Positions 9,043 to 12,833 of a stretch of 12,833 nt of DNA are shown in pieces. The notes beneath the pieces were generated by a model. It did not search any database. It was not told the origin of the DNA and was given only the letters and a program-made list of their open reading frames with translations. The stretch covers positions 1 through 12,833 of the forward strand of contig JAKAOD010000029.1 of assembly GCA_021823365.1 (NCBI GenBank). Direction: 5' to 3'. Both the position numbers and the translations under genes were made by a program. Source of the DNA: Actinomycetes bacterium (GTDB taxonomy: Bacteria; Actinomycetota; Acidimicrobiia; Acidimicrobiales; Bog-793). Position 1 is the first letter of the stretch, and each line of letters begins with the position of its first letter.

Positions 9043-9246
9043 GCTGGCGCTGGAACACGTGAGAGGGGTCGAGCGTCATCGATCGGCGGCACGTCCCTCC
9101 CAGCAGAGCTCGACATGCCACCACGCTCCCTACGACTTCCCAGGCTGACCAGGCAATACTCGTGTGCGAACCGGAGCCCGACCCTTGGCGCCCCCTCGGT
9201 GCTGCGGGAGCCGCCTCCTGCCCGTGCCGCATCTCTGCGTGGCCGT

Positions 9247-9276
9247 CCTATCAGCTGGCTTGAACATTTTGTCAAG
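9247..9276 (-). promoter_or_regulatory. Possible promoter of the ABC importer operon with overlapping palindrome
   Basis: On the minus strand a perfect -35 TTGACA (9275-9270) is followed 17 nt later by GATAGG (9252-9247), a weak -10 with three of six matches. An imperfect palindrome CTTGA-N8-TCAAG (9259-9276) covers the -35, as an operator would. The distance to the first gene is about 300 nt, which is long, so the true promoter may lie closer, among the GATTGAC repeats. Confidence 0.3.
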
Positions 9277-9603
9277 CAGCACGGCAATCCTTGACCGGGC
9301 CTCTGGTCTTGTCGACGTCGACGAGCTGGTCATCGAGGCGGTCGCTCACCCACCACTCGGGATTGCCTGAGCCCGCTACGGAGCGGTCTCGTTGCCCAAC
9401 CGCAGGGGCGAGGAGCGCCCTGGGCTCTGTGGGATCGACCTCCTCGGCGACGAGGATGGCCACCCTCTGCACGGCAACCGGCCGGACGTTCGTGCTCGCG
9501 GTCGATGTCGAAGAGCGACGCCGACGACTCGGGTGGGGTGTCAACGGTCTGGATTCAGCACGCCGAGAGAGTTCGATCCCGTAGGATTCCGCCACCGCGA
9601 ACG

Positions 9604-9610
9604 AAGGAGG
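9604..9610 (+). promoter_or_regulatory. Ribosome binding site of the secreted protein gene
   Basis: AAGGAGG ends 8 nt before the ATG at 9619. It is the best Shine-Dalgarno in the window and rules out the in-frame ATG at 9505. Confidence 0.75.
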
Positions 9611-9618
9611 CGCAGGGA

Positions 9619-10575
9619 ATGGGCAGGCGAACTGTGGGACGTCGTGCTGCTCGAGTCGCAGCCCAAGCGGTCATCGTCGCTGTGCTCGTCGCCGGCAGTG
9701 CCACCCCGGCCGCTGCGGCGAAGCCCGCGGGCCACGGCGGCGGCGGGGGCGGTGGGACAGCCACGTCCACCGGCAACGACGTCTCCTACCCACAGTGCGG
9801 CAGCAGCCTTCCGGCGAGCCCCGCGTTCGGTATCGTCGGTGTGACGGGAGGGCTCGCCAACGATCTCAACCCCTGCTTCGGGCCCTCGTCGTCGTACCCG
9901 AGCTACGCCGAGAGCGAGCTGTACTGGGCCGTCGCCTCCGCAACTGACAAGTCGAGCCAGCCCAAGGCGTCGCTGTACGTCAACACCGCCGATCCGGGGA
10001 ACGTCTCCAACGGCACCGTGATCGCCGACTGGCCCACCTCCTCCTCGAGCACCGACCCGCACGGAACATGCACCACGACGACGGTCACGCTCACAGGCGA
10101 CTCCTACACGGTCGGTGCGAACTCCGATGCCTGCGCCTGGCAGTACGGCTACAACAAGGCCACCCAGGACGCAGCCTGGCTCGGATCGGCCGCGTCCGCC
10201 ATCGCCAAACAGACACCTCCGGTCAGCGTGCCTGGAACGGCCAAGAGCTATCCGTGGTGGCTCGACGTGGAGACGGCGAACACCTGGCAGTCGAACACGA
10301 CGATGAACGTCGCCGTCCTTCAGGGCATGATCGCGGGGCTTCAGGCTGCCGGGGCGACCACCATCGGAGCGTACTCGACCTCCAGCCAATGGGAGACCAT
10401 CACCGGGGGCACCGGCTCTTCGTCGGGATCGCTCTACCAGATTCCGAACTGGATTCCCGGAGCACGCACCCTCTCCGGCGCAGAGGCGAACTGTGCGCAG
10501 GCCTCCTTCACCGGGGGCACCGTCACGGTGACCCAGTGGTTCGGCCATCCCGACGACGGCGACTACGCCTGCTGA
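9619..10575 (+). CDS. Secreted protein with a GH25-like (lysozyme-type) TIM-barrel signature
   Basis: This 318-aa exported protein has a basic start (MGRRTVGRRAARV), a hydrophobic core and AAAA cleavage region (about 1-34), then a Gly-rich linker (40-46). The mature part begins NDVSYPQC (53-60). Later come YVNTADPG (120-127), WWLDVETANTW (213-223), IGAYSTSSQWETITG (249-263), IPNWIPGA (275-282) and VTVTQWFG (302-309). The order DVS, then DxE, then Y-t-W, then W-P-A, then QW parallels GH25 muramidases, where the catalytic residues are the Asp of DVS and the Asp/Glu of DxE; here D54, D216 and E218. The gap between them is longer than in GH25 (about 160 versus 90 residues). Six cysteines (60, 86, 151, 172, 292, 318) suggest disulfides. 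Cell-wall hydrolysis is possible but unproven. It appears to stand alone. Confidence 0.88.
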   Translation: MGRRTVGRRAARVAAQAVIVAVLVAGSATPAAAAKPAGHGGGGGGGTATSTGNDVSYPQCGSSLPASPAFGIVGVTGGLANDLNPCFGPSSSYPSYAESELYWAVASATDKSSQPKASLYVNTADPGNVSNGTVIADWPTSSSSTDPHGTCTTTTVTLTGDSYTVGANSDACAWQYGYNKATQDAAWLGSAASAIAKQTPPVSVPGTAKSYPWWLDVETANTWQSNTTMNVAVLQGMIAGLQAAGATTIGAYSTSSQWETITGGTGSSSGSLYQIPNWIPGARTLSGAEANCAQASFTGGTVTVTQWFGHPDDGDYAC

Positions 10576-10758
10576 ACCTTCGGAGAAATGCGCCTTCGAG
10601 CGGGTGCGAGACGCTGCAGGACATCGGAGTCTCCGCCCAGGTCACCTCGACGGCACCTCACGTTCGGTTCGCGCCCGGCCGCACCCGGCGACGCTCGGGC
10701 TGCGCCGTCCGTGCTCCTCTGTCGGAGCGCGAAGGGTCGAACGGTGGTCCGGCGGCGC
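10576..10758. other. Short intergenic stretch, nothing recognised
   Basis: This region between the ends of two converging genes holds no credible frame and no clear hairpin plus T-run terminator for either gene. Confidence 0.4.
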
Positions 10759-11091
10759 TCATGCGAGAGGGTTGGGGCTGCCAACGCCGGTCGTGATCAG
10801 GCTCCGCAGGGAGTTGCTCACGTAGAAGGTCCAGGCCCCGGAGCACTTCTCGTAGCACACCTTCCTGGGTGTCAGGCCAACGTGCGTGAAGCGCACTTCG
10901 GTTGCCGCGTCCAGCGGGAGGATCTCGAACCTGATATCGGTTCCGACCCACTCGTCTGGTTCCGAGGTGAAGCTCAGTCTCGCGTCGTCGACGTGCCAGA
11001 CGACACGCCGGCCCGGCACGAGCTCCGAGACGGTCTGCGTGCTGACGTGCACGTCTTCGTACCGATAGCTGAAGGTGGGATGAGGTGACAT
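10759..11091 (-). pseudogene. SRPBCC (AHSA1-like) protein, 5'-truncated remnant
   Basis: The 110-aa frame keeps the C-terminal two thirds of an SRPBCC/START-like lipid-binding-fold protein. FSYRYEDVHVSTQTVSELVPG, then RRVVWHVDDARLSFT, EWVGTDIRFEI and TEVRFTHVGLTP are followed by CYEKCSGAWTFYVSNSLRSLITTG. These blocks are characteristic of a well-conserved 140-150 aa group. The first 35-40 residues (first helix and the WW-containing segment) are missing: upstream DNA is the opposite strand of the HxlR remnant and does not encode them in any frame I can see. The first ATG (11091) shares one CATG with the ATG of that remnant. A short functional protein is possible, but the fold would be incomplete. 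Confidence 0.75.
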
Positions 11092-11413
11092 GCTGGGGAA
11101 CACGTACGACAGGCAGGAGCGCCGTCGCCATTCGGAGCGGACCGCGCTGCACGAGTACTTGGTGACCGAGAAGGGACGCGACCTCGCACCAGCGCTGATC
11201 GCGCTGACGGCCTGGGGGGACCGCTGGTCGAGCCCGAACGGACCGCCCATCCTCTACACGCATGCCGCGTGCGCGGGCTCGGTTCGACCTGAGCTCACCT
11301 GCTCGAACTGTGGAGCCATCGACGCGTCCGAGGTCGTCGTCCGTCCCGGTCCCGGGATGCCCGACGAGTACCTCGCCGATCGTCGCCCCCGAGCGACGTC
11401 CGATCACCGATGA
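11090..11413 (+). pseudogene. HxlR-family transcriptional regulator, 5'-truncated remnant
   Basis: The 107-aa frame holds the C-terminal half of an HxlR-type winged-helix regulator. ERRRHSERTALHEYLVTEKG, then RDLAPALIALTAWGDRW matches the family's wing and last helix (YxLTEKGRDLxPxLxALxxWGDRW). It is followed by the extension with GPPILYTHAACAGSVRPELT, CSNCGA and VVVRPGPG seen in many actinobacterial members; three cysteines there may bind metal. The N-terminal recognition helices are absent, and the upstream DNA is the antisense of the SRPBCC remnant. The first nine codons from ATG 11090 are not family-like. Without the recognition helix it should not bind DNA normally. Confidence 0.75.
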
Positions 11414-11571
11414 CGTGGTCGCGCTCCGGAGTCCCGAGCGATCCGGGCATACGGAGCGTGCCCACCGTCACAGGCCGCCGGACATGTCGACGTGGGGGAA
11501 GGCGGGCGGCGCTGCGCCCCGGGGGCGGAAAGGTCCCTCGGGCCGTGGCAAGGCAAGCGACAGGGACGATG
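11414..11571. other. Short intergenic stretch, nothing recognised
   Basis: No credible frame, terminator or repeat is visible between the HxlR remnant and the end of the SnoaL-like gene. Confidence 0.4.
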
Positions 11572-12045
11572 TCAGACGGATGCGAGGGCGGCTTCTGCCG
11601 CCGACCGATCGTCGTAGGGCTCGATCTCGACGATCTGGCCATCGCGGACGCGGTAGAGGTGGAGAACCTCGTCTCGTCTCAGCCGATCAGCGGGATCCGG
11701 CCAGCGGATGCGAAGGCGACACAAGACGCCCGCCGGTCCAGTCTTCGTCTCCACGACGTCGCCGCCGACTCCTTCGGCGAGCAGGCGCTCGAAGGTGGCG
11801 ACCACATCACGCCGGCTGCGACACTTGTTGGGCGAGTCGTCGTCCCCCCACCGGGCATCGTCCGCGAGCAACGCGCCGAACGACACGATGTCGCGCGCTT
11901 CGAAGGCGTCCGTGATCTGCGCCGCCATCCGGCCGAAGGTTTCGCGGGTCGCGAGCGCGCTGCAGCAGCAGCTCTCGTCGCCGCACGTGGAGACACGAAC
12001 GCCGCGCTCCACCGTGCACCCGCAGTGCGCGCAGACCGTCGTCAC
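11572..12045 (-). CDS. SnoaL-like (NTF2-fold) protein with cysteine-rich N-terminus
   Basis: Read from GTG 12045, this is a 157-aa protein. Residues 5-28 hold seven cysteines: C5-x2-C8-x-C10, C21 and C26-C27-C28, within VCAHCGCTVERGVRVSTCGD, then ESCCC. This resembles a small metal-binding or metallothionein-like segment. From about residue 40 a SnoaL-like domain follows: MAAQITDAFEARDIVSFGAL, then LADDARWGDDDSPNKCRSRR, a helix VVATFERLLAEG, and closing strands with VLHLYRVRDGQIVEIEPYDD. SnoaL/NTF2-fold proteins bind or convert small hydrophobic ligands. The GTG start is supported by TACGAT 7 nt upstream, fitting a leaderless transcript. ATG 11928 would give the SnoaL domain alone (118 aa). 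Function and any bound metal are unknown. Confidence 0.75.
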   Translation of the reverse strand: MTTVCAHCGCTVERGVRVSTCGDESCCCSALATRETFGRMAAQITDAFEARDIVSFGALLADDARWGDDDSPNKCRSRRDVVATFERLLAEGVGGDVVETKTGPAGVLCRLRIRWPDPADRLRRDEVLHLYRVRDGQIVEIEPYDDRSAAEAALASV

Positions 12046-12052
12046 GTCTCGG

Positions 12053-12058
12053 ATCGTA
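12053..12058 (-). promoter_or_regulatory. -10 element of the cysteine-rich/SnoaL gene
   Basis: TACGAT on the minus strand ends 7 nt before GTG 12045, the spacing of a leaderless actinobacterial transcript. No good -35 is seen. The divergent small gene has the same TACGATCC octamer at the same place (12136-12143). Confidence 0.4.
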
Positions 12059-12135
12059 CTGCCGTCCCGGCGAACGGACGACTGCCAGCCAGCCGAGCGG
12101 TCGGACAGGACCTCCCGTCGGCGGCGAGCGCCGCA

Positions 12136-12141
12136 TACGAT
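12136..12141 (+). promoter_or_regulatory. -10 element of the small plus-strand gene
   Basis: TACGAT ends 6 nt before ATG 12148. With the minus-strand copy at 12058-12053 it forms a divergent pair 102 nt apart between start codons. No clear -35 is visible. Confidence 0.35.
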
Positions 12142-12147
12142 CCACTC

Positions 12148-12354
12148 ATGTGGAAGTACCACTGCGGGTACACGGGCAGGGACTTCCATGTCACCGGCGG
12201 CCACGAGCGCGAGGCGAAAGCGGCGCAGCGAGCAAGAGAGCCGAGCTGCCCCGGGGTCCTCGTTCTTCGGATCCCGGGGCTGAGACGTGGCCCCAAGGCG
12301 GCGGTTCCCATCCGGAGGGCGTCACCGAGCCACGAGCGTCGCCACAAGCCGTAG
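12148..12354 (+). CDS. Possible small protein, 68 aa, unknown
   Basis: I do not recognise the family. The first half, MWKYHCGYTGRDFHVTGGHE then REAKAAQRARE, looks like a real small soluble domain, with one Cys and two His early on and a charged helix. The second half is Pro/Arg-rich and could be read-through of non-coding GC-rich DNA. The start is supported by a -10-like TACGAT 6 nt upstream and by a divergent gene with the same element. There is no Shine-Dalgarno. The frame ends just before the pentamer repeat. Confidence 0.4.
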   Translation: MWKYHCGYTGRDFHVTGGHEREAKAAQRAREPSCPGVLVLRIPGLRRGPKAAVPIRRASPSHERRHKP

Positions 12355-12360
12355 GGTCCG

Positions 12361-12405
12361 GTCGCGTCGCGTGGCGTCGCGTCGCGTGGCGTCGCGTCGC
12401 GTCGG
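12361..12405 (+). repeat. Pentamer tandem repeat (GTCGC), 9 units
   Basis: Nine consecutive 5-bp units are mostly GTCGC. Units 3 and 6 are GTGGC and the last is GTCGG, giving a 15-bp higher-order period GTCGCGTCGCGTGGC present about 2.9 times. It lies in a gene-poor stretch (12355-12548) where I see nothing else. Such short repeats change length by replication slippage. Confidence 0.85.
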
Positions 12406-12548
12406 ACGAGTTCCGGCAGTCCGCGCGAGCCAGTGCACCGCGCGTCGCACCGCGACCTGTCGATCCCGTGCGTCCGGCCGCCTCCCTGGCGCCGTCCCAG
12501 ATTGCGATCCCGGCTGCGAGGCAGGTGGCGGATCTGCTCCTGAAACGG

Positions 12549-12761
12549 TCAGGCGCGATCGTCGACCTCGTCGACGTAGTGCCAGTCGACCAAGCCGTAG
12601 CGCTCCACGACGATCGCCTCCTTCATCGACGTCGAGAGGTCGCGGGCTCGGGCTATGGCCGCCTCGTCGTCGGTGAACTCGCCCGCTCCGACCTCGTCGC
12701 CTCCAGGACGAGTGAAGCGGTAGCGCCACGTCTTGGCGGGAGAAGCCAGGGGGTCGGACAT
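12549..12761 (-). CDS. Small conserved-looking protein, 70 aa, unknown
   Basis: From ATG 12761 the protein starts MSDPLASPAKTWRYRFTRPG and continues with GEFTDDEAAIARARDLS, MKEAIVVERY and VDWHYVDEVDD. The alternation of strand, helix and strand, the absence of low-complexity sequence and the acidic composition support a real small cytosolic protein. I do not recognise a named family. TACTGT lies 6 nt upstream of the ATG (12773-12768 on the minus strand), again the leaderless pattern, and there is no Shine-Dalgarno. The longer start at 12791 would add ten unlikely residues. Confidence 0.7.
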   Translation of the reverse strand: MSDPLASPAKTWRYRFTRPGGDEVGAGEFTDDEAAIARARDLSTSMKEAIVVERYGLVDWHYVDEVDDRA

Positions 12762-12767
12762 GCATCG

Positions 12768-12773
12768 ACAGTA
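12768..12773 (-). promoter_or_regulatory. -10 element of the 70-aa protein gene
   Basis: TACTGT on the minus strand ends 6 nt before ATG 12761, fitting a leaderless transcript. No -35 match is seen within 16-18 nt upstream. Confidence 0.35.
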
Positions 12774-12833
12774 CGGCAGGGTTGCTCCCACGTCCCGTCG
12801 GGCAAAGTCGGCCGCGCCCGCCAGCGCACGCTG

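Larger units (their letters stand above)
9043..9618. other. Long intergenic region with no supported gene
   Basis: This is 576 nt between the importer operon (minus) and the secreted protein gene (plus). Open frames exist on both strands, but none shows a recognisable domain or a good ribosome binding site; they look like frames of GC-rich DNA. The region should contain the divergent promoters of both units. One candidate, with a palindrome, is listed at 9247-9276. Confidence 0.5.

Noticed and set aside
9567..9580. GAGAGTTCGATCCC, similar to a tRNA T-arm and identical to 1133-1146 before the MFS gene
   Set aside because: The flanks do not pair as a T-stem and no other tRNA parts surround it. 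The 14-bp match to the MFS leader is probably chance in GC-rich DNA.
9272..9595. A 107-codon minus-strand open frame in the large intergenic region
   Set aside because: No recognisable domain, no ribosome binding site, and overlapping open frames of similar quality on the other strand.
12322..12765. Minus-strand open frame containing repeated TRRDA
   Set aside because: The repeat is just the translation of the GTCGC pentamer array, and the frame overlaps the better supported 70-aa gene.

Overview
The window is GC-rich DNA, most likely from a high-GC actinomycete (Actinomycetota). That placement rests on inference from three things: GC-rich codon use in every gene, several genes that appear to be transcribed without a leader, and families common in that phylum (MmyB-type XRE regulators, HxlR and SRPBCC proteins, a BMP-type nucleoside/sugar ABC importer). 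I cannot name a genus.

Positions 1-3665 look like the end of an integrated element. From left to right they hold the start of a ribbon-helix-helix-type antitoxin (minus), an XRE/MmyB-like regulator (minus), and, divergent from it, a two-gene operon of a DHA2-type MFS exporter and an aldo/keto reductase (plus). A perfect palindrome, ACGTACT-GGG-AGTACGT, lies in the divergent intergenic region. The block ends with two perfect 10-bp direct repeats (3497-3517) and then a 47-nt fragment identical in layout to the 3' part of a tRNA-Arg (ACG) gene, from anticodon loop to CCA (3619-3665). Together these look like one attachment site of a tyrosine-integrase element. The island would lie to the left, the chromosome to the right, and the intact tRNA outside the window.

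Positions 4078-8949 are one minus-strand operon for a complete BMP-type ABC importer, transcribed right to left: permease 1, permease 2, substrate-binding protein, double ATPase. Two of the three junctions are 4-nt ATGA overlaps. The family imports nucleosides or related compounds, but no catabolic gene is present to fix the substrate. The binding protein has a signal sequence but no lipobox cysteine. Repeated GTCAATC motifs and a possible promoter lie upstream.

Positions 9619-10575 (plus) encode a secreted six-cysteine protein that resembles a divergent GH25-like TIM barrel. Next come two gene remnants facing away from each other: the C-terminal part of an SRPBCC protein (minus) and the C-terminal part of an HxlR regulator (plus). 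They meet at one CATG, as if a deletion had removed both 5' ends and the shared promoter. The right end holds small genes: a cysteine-rich N-terminus joined to a SnoaL-like domain (minus), a possible 68-aa protein (plus), a GTCGC pentamer repeat, and a 70-aa protein of unknown function (minus).

No large undescribed multi-gene system is evident. The points most worth a second look are the tRNA-Arg attachment site, the double 5' truncation scar, the GH25-like secreted protein and the cysteine-rich/SnoaL fusion.
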